Below are positions 55,552-63,974 of a DNA stretch of 64,000 nucleotides, in pieces (position 1 is the stretch's first letter; every line of letters begins with the position of its first letter). The notes under the pieces are model-generated. The model had not been told where the DNA came from. It did no database searches and saw only the letters and a program-made list of their open reading frames with translations. This DNA comes from Pseudoxanthomonas koreensis. GTDB lineage: Bacteria; Pseudomonadota; Gammaproteobacteria; Xanthomonadales; Xanthomonadaceae. Made by a program: the position numbers and the translations under genes. The stretch is from positions 1 through 64,000 of the forward strand of contig NZ_PDWM01000002.1 in NCBI RefSeq assembly GCF_010093225.1, read 5' to 3'.

Positions 55552-57165
55552 ATGGCCCACTCCGCCGCCGACCACCACGACGACCACCACGGTCACAAGC
55601 AGGGCTTCGTCGAGCGCTGGTTCTTCTCCACGAACCACAAGGACATCGGCACGCTCTACCTGCTGTTCTCCTTCACCATGTTCATCGTCGGCGCGGCGAT
55701 GAGCGTGGTCATCCGCGCCGAGCTGGCGACCCCGGGCCTGCAGCTGGTCAGCCCCGAGTTCTTCAACCAGATGACCACCGTGCACGCACTGGTGATGATC
55801 TTCGGCGGCGTGATGCCGGCGTTCGTCGGCCTGGCCAACTGGATGGTGCCGCTGCAGGTGGGCGCGCCGGACATGGCGTTGCCGCGGATGAACAACTGGT
55901 CGTTCTGGATCCTGCCGTTCGCCTTCACCCTGCTGCTGATGACCCTGTTCCTGCCGGGCGGCGCACCGGCCGGCGGCTGGACCATGTACCCGCCGCTGTC
56001 GCTGCAGGGCGGCTACAACGTGGCCTTCACCATCTTCGCCATCCACATGATGGGCGTCAGCTCGATCATGGGCGCGATCAACATCATCGCCACCGTGCTG
56101 AACATGCGTGCCCCGGGCCTGGACCTGCTGAAGATGCCGATCTTCTGCTGGACCTGGCTGATCACCGCGTTCCTGCTGATCGCGGTGATGCCGGTGCTGG
56201 CCGGCGCGGTGACCATGCTGCTGACCGACAAGTTCTTCGGCACCAGCTTCTTCTACGCCGCCGGCGGCGGCGACCCGGTGATGTACCAGCACATCTTCTG
56301 GTTCTTCGGGCATCCCGAGGTCTACATCATGATCCTGCCCGCCTTCGGCGTGGTCAGCGAGATCATCCCGACCTTCAGCCGCAAGCCGCTGTTCGGCTAC
56401 CAGGCGATGGTGTACGCCACCGCGGCGATCGCCTTCCTGTCGTTCATCGTCTGGGCCCACCACATGTTCACCGTGGGCATGCCGCTGGGCGGCGAGATCT
56501 ACTTCATGTTCGCCACCATGCTGATCTCGGTGCCGACCGGGGTGAAGGTTTTCAACTGGGTCAGCACGATGTGGAAGGGCTCGCTGAGCTTCGAGGCGCC
56601 GATGCTGTGGGCGATCTCGTTCGTGATCCTGTTCACCATCGGCGGCTTCTCCGGGTTGATGCTGGCGATCGTGCCGGCCGACTTCCAGTACCACGACACC
56701 TACTTCGTGGTGGCGCACTTCCACTACGTGCTGGTGACCGGCGCGGTGTTCGCGCTGATCGCCGCGGTGTACTACTGGTGGCCGAAGTGGACCGGGCGCA
56801 TGTACAGCCAGAAGGCGGCGGCCTTCCACTTCTGGTGGACCATGGTGTTCTCCAACCTGCTGTTCTTCCCGCAGCACTTCCTCGGCCTGGCCGGCATGCC
56901 GCGCCGCATCCCGGACTACAACGTGGTGTTCGCCGACTGGAACCTGGTCAGCTCGATCGGCGCGTTCGGCATGTTCGTCACGCCGTTCATGATGGCCGCG
57001 ATCCTGCTGCGCTCGCTGCGGACCGGCGAGAAGGCCGAGGCGCGCGCCTGGGAGTCGGCGCGCGGCCTGGAATGGACGGTGCCGTCGCCGGCGCCGCATC
57101 ACACCTTCGCCATGCCGCCGGTGCTGAAGCCGGGCGACCTGGCGCACGATGACGTCAGTCATTGA
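55552..57165 (+). CDS. coxA: Cytochrome c oxidase subunit I
   Basis: The 537-aa core subunit has 12 helices and holds heme a and the heme a3-CuB centre. Landmarks: TTVHALVMIFGGVMPAF (heme a His), WFFGHPEVYIMILPAFG (CuB His and cross-linked Tyr, K-channel), FIVWAHHMFTVGMPL (CuB His pair) and DTYFVVAHFHYVLVTG (heme a3 and a His ligands). The FGHPEVY Glu makes it a type A heme-copper oxidase. It lies between coxB and the small membrane protein gene. Confidence 0.97.
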   Translation: MAHSAADHHDDHHGHKQGFVERWFFSTNHKDIGTLYLLFSFTMFIVGAAMSVVIRAELATPGLQLVSPEFFNQMTTVHALVMIFGGVMPAFVGLANWMVPLQVGAPDMALPRMNNWSFWILPFAFTLLLMTLFLPGGAPAGGWTMYPPLSLQGGYNVAFTIFAIHMMGVSSIMGAINIIATVLNMRAPGLDLLKMPIFCWTWLITAFLLIAVMPVLAGAVTMLLTDKFFGTSFFYAAGGGDPVMYQHIFWFFGHPEVYIMILPAFGVVSEIIPTFSRKPLFGYQAMVYATAAIAFLSFIVWAHHMFTVGMPLGGEIYFMFATMLISVPTGVKVFNWVSTMWKGSLSFEAPMLWAISFVILFTIGGFSGLMLAIVPADFQYHDTYFVVAHFHYVLVTGAVFALIAAVYYWWPKWTGRMYSQKAAAFHFWWTMVFSNLLFFPQHFLGLAGMPRRIPDYNVVFADWNLVSSIGAFGMFVTPFMMAAILLRSLRTGEKAEARAWESARGLEWTVPSPAPHHTFAMPPVLKPGDLAHDDVSH

Positions 57166-57223
57166 TGCGAGTCCCTCGCAAGAGCCCGCACATCCATGTG
57201 CGGGGATTCAACAGGAAAGCAGC

Positions 57224-57355
57224 TTGAACGCACCTCTCGACAACCAGGACACCGCGAAGCGCCGCAAGGGCGTGGTGCGCACGGCCTGGATCGTGGGCGC
57301 GGTCGCGCTGGCGATCTACGTGGGCTTCATCCTCTCGGGGGTGCTGAACGCATGA
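57224..57355 (+). CDS. Tiny single-helix cytochrome oxidase assembly-type protein
   Basis: TTG 57224 follows AGGAAAG and gives 43 residues: a polar, basic N-terminus (NAPLDNQDTAKRRKGVVR) and one helix (TAWIVGAVALAIYVGFILSG). The longer in-frame start at 57149 lies inside the end of coxA. Its stop overlaps the ctaG start (ATGA), so translation is coupled. Position and size match the short 'cytochrome oxidase small assembly protein' seen between coxA and ctaG in other proteobacteria. It is easily missed by gene finders. Confidence 0.7.
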   Translation: MNAPLDNQDTAKRRKGVVRTAWIVGAVALAIYVGFILSGVLNA

Positions 57356-57954
57356 GCGAGGCACGGGCCCCGGCGAAGCGTGGCGCGGGCTGGCTGAAGC
57401 TGGTCGGCGTGGCGCTGGTCGCGTTCGCGTTCACCTTCTCGCTGGTGCCGCTGTACCGGATCGCCTGCGAGAAGGTGTTCGGCATCCGCCTGGAGGGCGG
57501 TACCGGGCAGGCGCGCGCGGGTACGGTCGCCGCGGCCGGCGAGGCGCGCAAGTCGCGCACCGTCACCGTGCAGTTCGACGGCGGGGTGAACTCGAAGCTG
57601 CCCTGGGCCTTCGAGCCGGAACAGCTGACCATGCAGGTGGTGCCCGGCGAGCTCAACGAGGCGATGTACTTCGCCCGCAACGACGGCGATCGCGCCATCG
57701 TCGGCAGCGCCACGCCCTCGGTGGCGCCGGCGCGGGCCTCGCGCTACTTCACCAAGACCGAATGCTTCTGCTTCACCGCGCAGACCCTGCAGCCGGGCGA
57801 GAAGCGCGACATGCCGGGGCGCTTCATCGTCGACGCCGACCTGCCGGACGACGTGAAGACCATCACCCTGTCCTACACTTTCTTCAAGAACGAGGACCTG
57901 ACCGCGCGGCTTGGCGCGGCGCAGGCCTCCAACGCGCCGCTTTCGGCGCCCTGA
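57352..57954 (+). CDS. ctaG: Cytochrome c oxidase assembly protein CtaG (Cox11)
   Basis: The 200-aa bitopic copper chaperone inserts copper into the CuB site. N-terminal helix (LVGVALVAFAFTFSLVPLYRIACEKVFG) and a periplasmic immunoglobulin-like domain with the copper motif TECFCF. VPGELNEAMYFARN and GRFIVDADLPDDVKTITLSYTF are family segments. Starts in an ATGA overlap with the 43-aa protein gene. Confidence 0.94.
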   Translation: MSEARAPAKRGAGWLKLVGVALVAFAFTFSLVPLYRIACEKVFGIRLEGGTGQARAGTVAAAGEARKSRTVTVQFDGGVNSKLPWAFEPEQLTMQVVPGELNEAMYFARNDGDRAIVGSATPSVAPARASRYFTKTECFCFTAQTLQPGEKRDMPGRFIVDADLPDDVKTITLSYTFFKNEDLTARLGAAQASNAPLSAP

Positions 57955-57974
57955 CGAGCACGGAACCACACGCC

Positions 57975-58844
57975 ATGGCCCAACCGAATCCGGACCAATA
58001 CTTCGTACCGACGCACAGCAAGGCACCGATCATGGCCTCGGTGGCGCTGTTCACGCTGATGATCGGCGTGGCCAGCTGGCTCAACGGCGCCGGCTGGGGC
58101 AAGTGGGTGTTCTTCACCGGCATCGCGGCGATGGTCGCGGTGCTGTTCTACTGGTTCAGCGAAGTGGTGCGCGAGTCGCTGGCCGGGCACTACAACCGCC
58201 AGGTCGACGTCTCGTTCCGGATGGGGATGATCTGGTTCATCTTCTCCGAGGTGATGTTCTTCGCCGCGTTCTTCGGCGCGCTGTTCTACGCCCGCCAGTT
58301 CGCGCTGCCGTGGCTGGGCGGCGTGGGCGACGGGGTGATGACCAACACCCTGCTGTGGGACGGCTACACGGCCGCCTGGCCGACCGCCGGCCCGGGCCAG
58401 GTGGGCGGGCAGTTCCAGACCATCCCGGCCTGGGGCCTGCCGCTGGTCAACACCCTGATCCTGCTGACCTCCGGCGTGACCCTGACCATCGCCCACCACG
58501 CGCTCAAGGCCGGCAGGCGCGGCCAGGTGCTGCTGTGGCTGGGGATCACCGTGCTGCTGGGCCTGACCTTCCTGTTCTTCCAGGCCGAGGAATACATCCA
58601 CGCCTACCGCGAGCTGAACCTGACCCTGGGGTCGGGCATCTACGGCTCGACCTTCTTCATGCTCACCGGCTTCCATGGCGCGCACGTGCTGCTGGGCACG
58701 ATCATGCTGGCGGTGATGTGGTTCCGCACGCTCAGCGGACACTTCACCCCGGACAGCCACTTCGGCTTCGAGGCCGCGGCGTGGTACTGGCACTTCGTCG
58801 ACGTGGTGTGGCTGGCGCTGTTCCTGTTCGTCTACGTGCTGTAA
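57975..58844 (+). CDS. ctaE: Cytochrome c oxidase subunit III
   Basis: The 289-aa product with seven helices: HYNRQVDVSFRMGMIWFIFSEVMFF, HHALKAGRRGQVLLWLGIT, EYIHAYRELNLTLGSGIYGS, TGFHGAHVLLGTIML and the C-terminal YWHFVDVVWLALFLFVYVL. It stabilises subunit I and proton uptake. ATG 57975 lies 20 bp after ctaG. A strong terminator follows. Confidence 0.95.
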   Translation: MAQPNPDQYFVPTHSKAPIMASVALFTLMIGVASWLNGAGWGKWVFFTGIAAMVAVLFYWFSEVVRESLAGHYNRQVDVSFRMGMIWFIFSEVMFFAAFFGALFYARQFALPWLGGVGDGVMTNTLLWDGYTAAWPTAGPGQVGGQFQTIPAWGLPLVNTLILLTSGVTLTIAHHALKAGRRGQVLLWLGITVLLGLTFLFFQAEEYIHAYRELNLTLGSGIYGSTFFMLTGFHGAHVLLGTIMLAVMWFRTLSGHFTPDSHFGFEAAAWYWHFVDVVWLALFLFVYVL

Positions 58845-58866
58845 CCGGCGCCGGGAGCGCGCACGC

Positions 58867-58899
58867 CGACAGGGACGCCTCCGGGCGTCCCTGTCGTTT
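58867..58899 (+). terminator. Intrinsic terminator after ctaE
   Basis: A perfect 13-bp stem cgacagggacgcc (58867-58879), TCCG loop and ggcgtccctgtcg (58884-58896) is followed by TTT. It separates the structural cox genes from the assembly genes. Confidence 0.88.
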
Positions 58900-58929
58900 C
58901 CGGGGTCCGGTGGCGCCGGCGCGGCCGGC

Positions 58930-59148
58930 TCAGCGGCCGACGCCGTGCGGCTGGATCACCCCGCTCCAGATGCCGAGGATGACCAGCAGGATCAGCGCCA
59001 CCGACAGGCCGATGCGGCGGGTGAGCGCGTTGACCGTGCGCTTGCTCTGGCCGCGGTCGACCAGCAGGTAGTACAGGGCCGAGCCGAGGTTCCAGAGGAT
59101 GACCAGCAGGAACGCCACCACGATCAGGGTCTTGAGCGAATCGTTCAC
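58930..59148 (-). CDS. DUF2909-type twin-helix membrane protein
   Basis: GTG 59148 gives a 72-aa protein with two helices (LIVVAFLLVILWNLGSALYYLL; GLSVALILLVILGIWSGVI) joined by a basic loop (DRGQSKRTVNALTRR). This matches the small DUF2909 proteins found in reverse orientation inside gammaproteobacterial cox loci. The function is unknown. It is divergent from the SURF1 gene across about 66 bp. Confidence 0.82.
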   Translation of the reverse strand: MNDSLKTLIVVAFLLVILWNLGSALYYLLVDRGQSKRTVNALTRRIGLSVALILLVILGIWSGVIQPHGVGR

Positions 59149-59214
59149 GGCGGCGGCCTCGGTGCGGCGGAAGATGCGGTGCGCGGAATTATGGCAGGCC
59201 ACGGAGATGGCGTC

Positions 59215-59949
59215 GTGAGCGGCACCGCGGGGCGGCGCCTGCCGCTGTGGGCCGGCTGGCTGCTGGCGCTGGCGGTGGCCGCGGCGTGGGCATCGCTGGG
59301 GGCCTGGCAGCTGCAGCGCATGCACGCCAAGCAGGCCCAGCTCGATGCCGCGGCGCAGGTGCTGGACGAACGCGCGGCGCGGCCGCTGGCGCTGGCCGCC
59401 GATCCGGCGCGCGCGCGCGGCTACGACTGGGCCGGCGGCGGCGGCCGCTTCGCGCCGCTGCCGGCGGTGCTGCTGGACAACCAGAACCGCGACGGCCGCC
59501 CCGGCGTGCGCGCCTACCGGGTGTTCCTGCCCGCGGACGCGGCTGCCGCGCCGCTGCTGGTGGAGCTGGGCTGGCTGCCGCTGCCGGGCGACCGCCGCCT
59601 GCCGGCCGTGGAGCTGCCCGCGGTGGATCAGGTCTCCGGGCTGCTGCTGCCGCCGCCTTCCGCCGGCCTGGCCGCGCCGGTGGTCGCCACCCAGGCCGAC
59701 GGCACGCTGCTGGTGGTGGCGCTGGATCCGGCCACCGTCGCCGGCGCGTTGTCCCTGCCGGCGTTGGCACCGCGCGTGCTGCGCCTGGACCCCGCGCTGC
59801 CGCTGGGTTACGCGCGCGACCTGGAGCTGCTGCCGAACACGCTGCCGCCGGAGCGCCACCTGGGCTATGCGGTGCAGTGGTTCGCGCTGGCGCTGGCGGT
59901 GCTGGCCATCGCCGCGCTGCTGCCCCTGCGCGGCCGCCGCCGCCGCTGA
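59215..59949 (+). CDS. SURF1-family cytochrome oxidase assembly protein
   Basis: The 244-aa product has two terminal helices (LPLWAGWLLALAVAAAWASLGAWQ; WFALALAVLAIAALLPL) bracketing a periplasmic domain. The family hallmarks are LGAWQLQRMHAKQAQLD near the N-terminus, VLLDNQNRDGRPGVRAY, LVELGWLPLP and HLGYAVQWF near the end. SURF1 aids heme a insertion into subunit I. GTG 59215 has GGAG upstream; ATG 59191 is an in-frame alternative. Confidence 0.88.
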   Translation: MSGTAGRRLPLWAGWLLALAVAAAWASLGAWQLQRMHAKQAQLDAAAQVLDERAARPLALAADPARARGYDWAGGGGRFAPLPAVLLDNQNRDGRPGVRAYRVFLPADAAAAPLLVELGWLPLPGDRRLPAVELPAVDQVSGLLLPPPSAGLAAPVVATQADGTLLVVALDPATVAGALSLPALAPRVLRLDPALPLGYARDLELLPNTLPPERHLGYAVQWFALALAVLAIAALLPLRGRRRR

Positions 59950-60010
59950 GCCTCGGGGAAAAGTGCCCGCCGCGCCCGTGCGGCGCGCCAGCCATGCGAA
60001 AATCGCCGCT

Positions 60011-60583
60011 ATGACCGAAATCGCACCCGACGCCGCCCGCACTCGCCGCGGGCGATTGATGCTGATCGCCCTGTTCGTCCTGTTCTTCGGTTCCGCTTTT
60101 GGCGCCGCTGTGCTGCGCCTGAGCGGCTGGATGCCGGCCGGGCTGAAGAACCATGGCGAACTGCTGCAGCCGCCGACCGACCTGCGCCAGGCGCAGCCGT
60201 TCCTCGCCGACGGACGCGCCTACGAATGGAACCCGGCCGAGCGCACCTGGCGCATCGTGGTCGCGCCGCCGCGGCCGTGCGCGGCCGAGTGCACGCAGTT
60301 GCTGGCGGAACTGGACAAGGTCTGGCGGCTGTTCGGCCACAATGCCGACCAGGTCGAGATCCTGTGGCTGGGCCCGCTGCCGGCCGGCGCACCGGCGCAG
60401 TCCGGAGTGCGCGAACTGCGCGACGACCCCGCGCTGCGCACGATGCTGCCGCGCAGCGAAGATCCCGCCGGCATCCCGCTGTTTGTGATCGACCCCAACG
60501 GCTTCGTGGTCCTGCGCTACCCGCCGCATGCCGATCCGTCGGGCCTGCGCACCGACGTGGCCCGGCTGCTGAAACTGAAGTGA
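60011..60583 (+). CDS. SCO-like cytochrome oxidase assembly-associated protein
   Basis: The 190-aa product has one N-terminal helix (RLMLIALFVLFFGSAFGAAVL) and a periplasmic thioredoxin-like domain. Residues 90-94 are CAAEC, the CxxxC spacing used for copper by SCO proteins, and the C-terminal GIPLFVIDPNGFVVLRYP is SCO/thioredoxin-like, but the conserved SCO His is not evident. It lies between SURF1 and heme A synthase genes, 13 bp upstream of ctaA. A role in CuA assembly or thiol redox is inferred. Confidence 0.78.
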   Translation: MTEIAPDAARTRRGRLMLIALFVLFFGSAFGAAVLRLSGWMPAGLKNHGELLQPPTDLRQAQPFLADGRAYEWNPAERTWRIVVAPPRPCAAECTQLLAELDKVWRLFGHNADQVEILWLGPLPAGAPAQSGVRELRDDPALRTMLPRSEDPAGIPLFVIDPNGFVVLRYPPHADPSGLRTDVARLLKLK

Positions 60584-60596
60584 GGACGCCGCGCCG

Positions 60597-61784
60597 ATGA
60601 ACGCCACCGCCCGGCCCGTGCTGGCCCGCCATTTCCACCGCCTCGCTTGGCTGGCGGTGCTGCTGACCGCCTGCGTGGTGGTGTTCGGTGCGTTCGTGCG
60701 CCTGTCCGATGCCGGCCTGAGCTGTCCCGACTGGCCGACCTGCTACGGCCGTGCGACCTGGCCGTCGGCGCCGCAGGACGCCGCGGCGCACGTGGCCAGC
60801 GAAATCCGCCAGTTCGACACGACCAAGGCCTGGCGCGAGCAGGTGCACCGCCACCTGGCGGCCACGCTGGGCGTGCTGGTGCTGGTGCTGGCGCTGATGG
60901 CCGCGCGCCGGCGGCGGTACGGCAGCGCGCAGATCGTGGGCGCTTCGCTGCTGGTGGCCGGTGCGATCCCGGCCTACATGCAGGGACACATCGGCCTGGC
61001 CTTCGCCCTGGCCGGCGCCGGCGAGGCGATCCTGCTGCTGGCCGCGCTGCGCTGGTCGAACATCGACCTGGCGCGGGCGGCGGTGCTGACCCTGGCGGTG
61101 ATCGTGTTCCAGGCACTGCTGGGCAAGTGGACGGTGACGTTGCTGCTGAAGCCGATCATCGTCATGGGCCACCTGCTCGGCGGTCTGCTCACCTTCTCGC
61201 TGCTGCTGTGGATGGCCTGGCGCGCGACCGGCCTGCCGATCCAGCTGGGCGACGCGCCGCTGCACCGGCGCTGGCTGATCGCCGGGCTGGTGCTGCTCGG
61301 TGTGCAGATCGCGCTGGGCGGCTGGACCAGCGCCAACTACGCGGCGCTGGCCTGCGGTGGCGGCGGCTGGACCACCGCGCAGCACCATTACCTGGATTTC
61401 CCGAAGTGCGTCGGCCAGTGGTGGCCGCCGGCCGATTTCCGCGAAGGCTTCGTGCTCTGGCGCGGCATCGGCGTGGACTACGAAGGCGGGGTGCTCGACG
61501 GCGCTTCGCGGATCGCGATCCAGATGGCGCACCGGATCATGGCGCTGGTGGTGGTGGCCTACCTGCTGGCGATGGTGGTGCGCATGTTCCGGATCCCGGG
61601 CATGCGGGGCTGGGGCGTGCTGCTGGCGCTGGGCGTGCTGGCGCAGGCCACGCTGGGCGTGCTCAACGTCAAGCTGGCGCTGCCGCTGCCGGTGGCGGTG
61701 CTGCACAACGCCGGCGCGGTGCTGCTGCTGTTCGTGCTGGTGACGCTGCTGGCGCGGCTGAAGAGGCCCGGGTTGCTGGAATGA
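60597..61784 (+). CDS. ctaA: Heme A synthase (COX15/CtaA)
   Basis: The 395-aa product with eight helices oxidises the C8 methyl of heme O to make heme A. Landmarks: [39 protein letters not shown] (heme-ligand His), [31 protein letters not shown] and [18 protein letters not shown]. The CPDWPTC Cys pair is typical of the proteobacterial type. The stop overlaps the cyoE start (ATGA). Confidence 0.95.
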   Translation: MNATARPVLARHFHRLAWLAVLLTACVVVFGAFVRLSDAGLSCPDWPTCYGRATWPSAPQDAAAHVASEIRQFDTTKAWREQVHRHLAATLGVLVLVLALMAARRRRYGSAQIVGASLLVAGAIPAYMQGHIGLAFALAGAGEAILLLAALRWSNIDLARAAVLTLAVIVFQALLGKWTVTLLLKPIIVMGHLLGGLLTFSLLLWMAWRATGLPIQLGDAPLHRRWLIAGLVLLGVQIALGGWTSANYAALACGGGGWTTAQHHYLDFPKCVGQWWPPADFREGFVLWRGIGVDYEGGVLDGASRIAIQMAHRIMALVVVAYLLAMVVRMFRIPGMRGWGVLLALGVLAQATLGVLNVKLALPLPVAVLHNAGAVLLLFVLVTLLARLKRPGLLE

Positions 61785-62683
61785 GCGGCATGGCCACCCT
61801 CCCTGCCTGGCGCCAGTACCTGGAGCTGACCAAGCCGCGCGTGGTCGCGCTGCTGGTGTTCACCGCGCTGGTGGGCATGTTCCTGGCGGTGCCGGGCTTG
61901 CCGCCGCTGCAGGAAAGCGTGTTCGGCCTGCTCGGGATCTGGCTGGCGGCATCGTCGGCGGCTGCGATCAACCACCTGATCGACCAGCGCATCGACAAGG
62001 TCATGGTCCGCACCGCGCACCGGCCGCTGGCCACCGGCGCGCTGCGCCCGGTGCAGGTGCTGGCGTTCGCGCTGGTGCTGGGCGTGGCGTCGATGCTGGT
62101 GCTGGTGCTGCTGGTGAACACGGTCACCGCGGTGCTGACCTTCGCTTCGCTGATCGGCTACGCGGTGGTCTACACCGGCTGGCTCAAGCGCGCCACGCCG
62201 CAGAACATCGTGATCGGCGGCATCGCCGGCGCGGCGCCGCCGCTGCTGGGCTGGGCCGCGGTCACCAACATGGACGGGGCGTGGGACTGGCAGTACGCGC
62301 TGCTGCTGGTACTGATCATCTTCGTGTGGACGCCGCCGCATTTCTGGGCGCTGGCGATCTTCCGGCGGGAGGACTATGCGCGGGCGTTGATCCCGATGCT
62401 GCCGGTGACCCACGGGGTGACCTACACGCGCTGGCAGATCCTGTTCTACACGGTGCTGTTGTTGCAGGTGAGCATCCTGCCGGTGGTGTTCGGGATGAGC
62501 GGGTTCTTCTACCTGGGCGGGGCTCTGGTGCTGGGCAGTGTGTTCCTGTGGTACGCGTGGAGGCTGCTGGATCCGCCGGACGAGTTCTTCGCGATGCGGG
62601 TGTTCAATTACTCGATCGTGTACCTGATGGCGTTGTTCGCGTTCCTGCTGGTGGATCACTGGTTGCCGCTGGTGCTTTCCTGA
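61781..62683 (+). CDS. cyoE: Protoheme IX farnesyltransferase (heme O synthase)
   Basis: The 300-aa UbiA-family prenyltransferase makes heme O from heme B and farnesyl diphosphate. Asp-rich motifs: [20 protein letters not shown] (the first DxxxDxxxxRT) and [40 protein letters not shown] is the third signature. Nine helices are predicted. It is translationally coupled to ctaA and completes the heme A branch. A 149-bp structured repeat starts 33 bp after its stop. Confidence 0.96.
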   Translation: MSGMATLPAWRQYLELTKPRVVALLVFTALVGMFLAVPGLPPLQESVFGLLGIWLAASSAAAINHLIDQRIDKVMVRTAHRPLATGALRPVQVLAFALVLGVASMLVLVLLVNTVTAVLTFASLIGYAVVYTGWLKRATPQNIVIGGIAGAAPPLLGWAAVTNMDGAWDWQYALLLVLIIFVWTPPHFWALAIFRREDYARALIPMLPVTHGVTYTRWQILFYTVLLLQVSILPVVFGMSGFFYLGGALVLGSVFLWYAWRLLDPPDEFFAMRVFNYSIVYLMALFAFLLVDHWLPLVLS

Positions 62684-62716
62684 GCAACGGATAAGGCAAG
62701 GGCAAGGCAAGGCGCT

Positions 62717-62865
62717 CGCTTCGGAGGGAGTCCGCCGTCACAGGGGGATATGGCCCACCCTTCGGTACGACGTCCTGTCTTTACTCAGGGCCGTGGCACA
62801 TCCATGTGCCACTTGGTCCATATCCCCCTGCGACGACGGCCTTCGGGAGCTTTGGGGTTTGTGCC
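62717..62865 (+). repeat. 149-bp structured repeat, copy C3
   Basis: It starts cgcttcggagggagtccgcc, with stem cagggggatatgg / ccatatccccctg and inner hairpin gtggcaca-tcca-tgtgccac. It lies 33 bp after cyoE in sense and is preceded by short GGCAA tandem repeats. The rest of the gap to terC's end (62866-62943) shows nothing. Confidence 0.85.
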
Positions 62866-62943
62866 TTCGGTTGGTCAATGAACCGCGCCCCGCTTTAAGA
62901 GCGTCGGCACGGAGCGGTGCTCGACCGCTCCGTGCCAACCAGG

Positions 62944-63678
62944 TCAGCCGGCGGGTTTTCTGGCGGCTTTCAGTTCGCGCCTGCGGATCCACAGGTTGAT
63001 CATTTCGACGAAGACCGAGAAGGCCATCGCGGCGTAGATGTAGCCCTTGGAGATGTGCTGGCCGAAGCCGTCGGCGATCAGGACCAGGCCGATCATCAGC
63101 AGGAAGCTCAGCGCCAGCACCTTCACCGTCGGGTGCTCTTCGACGAAGCGGCCGATCGGGCCGGCGAAGGCGAGCATGAAGGCGATCGAGACCAGGATGG
63201 CGGTGACCATCACCCAGCGTTCGTCGACCATGCCGACGGCGGTGATGATCGAGTCGAGCGAGAACACGATGTCCAGGACCATGATCTGGGCGATCACGCC
63301 GGCGAAGGAGGTGGCCGCGCGCTTGAGGCTGGGTTCGCCGCCGGCGCCCTCGATCTTCTGGTGGATCTCGTGGGTGGCCTTGGCGATCAGGAACAGGCCG
63401 CCGCCGATCAGGATCAGGTCGCGCCAGGAGAACGCGCGGCCGAACAGTTCGAACAGCGGGTAGGTCAGGCGGGTGATCCAGACGATGGCGAACAGCAGGG
63501 CCAGGCGGGTGACCGCGGCGCCGAGGATGCCGAGGCGGCGGGCACGGTCGCGCTGTTCGGGCGGCAGGCGTCCGGCCAGGATGGTGATGAAGATGATGTT
63601 GTCGATGCCCAGCACCAGTTCCAGTGCGGTCAGCGTGGCCAGGGCCATCAGGATTTCGACGGTGAACAGGGATTCCAT
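62944..63678 (-). CDS. TerC/Alx-family membrane protein, probable manganese exporter
   Basis: The 244-aa product with about seven helices. TerC signatures: LTALELVLGIDNIIFITILAG, with the acidic pair in the membrane, and QIMVLDIVFSLDSIITAVGM, its internal repeat. GRLPPEQRDRARRLGILGAA is the conserved cytoplasmic loop. Characterised members (E. coli Alx, MntY-type) export manganese or supply it to secreted enzymes. The 5' untranslated region carries a probable yybP-ykoY riboswitch, which supports a manganese role. ATG 63678 follows GGAGA-like purines. Confidence 0.9.
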   Translation of the reverse strand: MESLFTVEILMALATLTALELVLGIDNIIFITILAGRLPPEQRDRARRLGILGAAVTRLALLFAIVWITRLTYPLFELFGRAFSWRDLILIGGGLFLIAKATHEIHQKIEGAGGEPSLKRAATSFAGVIAQIMVLDIVFSLDSIITAVGMVDERWVMVTAILVSIAFMLAFAGPIGRFVEEHPTVKVLALSFLLMIGLVLIADGFGQHISKGYIYAAMAFSVFVEMINLWIRRRELKAARKPAG

Positions 63679-63794
63679 GGAGGTCTCGTCGGGGAGGCGG
63701 CGCGACGATGCTGCCCGCGGGCGGGTTCAGGCGGAGTCGAGGCGCGGGGGGTGTGGATGAGGGGGACCACGGCGCGAGCACGTCGTGGGGACGC

Positions 63795-63819
63795 ACCTTC
63801 GCCGCGGGGCGGCGAAGGT
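63795..63819 (-). promoter_or_regulatory. Expression-platform hairpin of the terC riboswitch
   Basis: Arms accttcgccgc (63795-63805) and gcggcgaaggt (63809-63819) form an 11-bp stem with a 3-base loop. The right arm contains the aptamer's P1 3' strand (63813-63818), so aptamer and hairpin are mutually exclusive. No U-run follows; control may be Rho- or translation-based. Confidence 0.6.
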
Positions 63820-63921
63820 CTTGTCCACGGGCCGCCGCGCGATGCGACGGGGTCCGCTGCTGTACCGGGGCGCAAGGCCCGTCATGACGGCGACAGCATG
63901 GAGGACTACTCCCCTTCGGCG
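63812..63921 (-). ncRNA. yybP-ykoY (Mn2+) riboswitch upstream of terC
   Basis: Read on the minus strand: gccgaaggggagtag near 63906-63920 is the hallmark of this class. Then tgctgt...acagca forms a stem enclosing ccgtcatgacggg and ccccggt. The 3' end reads ggacaagaccttcgcc. P1 pairs CGAAGG (complement of 63913-63918) with CCTTCG (complement of 63813-63818). The element starts about 134 bases upstream of the terC ATG. The class binds Mn2+ and often controls terC/alx and mntP genes. Confidence 0.75.
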
Positions 63922-63956
63922 GGAATCCTAGCACGGGCGCACCCGGCTCCACGCGG

Positions 63957-63974
63957 AGCGGGGCTTGCCCCGAT
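63957..63974. repeat. GCGGGGC hairpin repeat, variant
   Basis: agcggggcttgccccgat, a slightly imperfect copy of the hairpin family. It lies beyond the terC promoter region at the window edge. No gene is visible from 63930 to 64000. Confidence 0.6.

Noticed and set aside
62793..62999. A 68-codon plus-strand frame as a gene
   Set aside because: It lies on the C3 repeat and the antisense of terC's 3' end and has no independent support.
63648..63875. A 75-codon minus-strand frame upstream of terC
   Set aside because: It overlaps the riboswitch, the terC start and leader, is Pro/Arg-rich, and lacks a ribosome-binding site.
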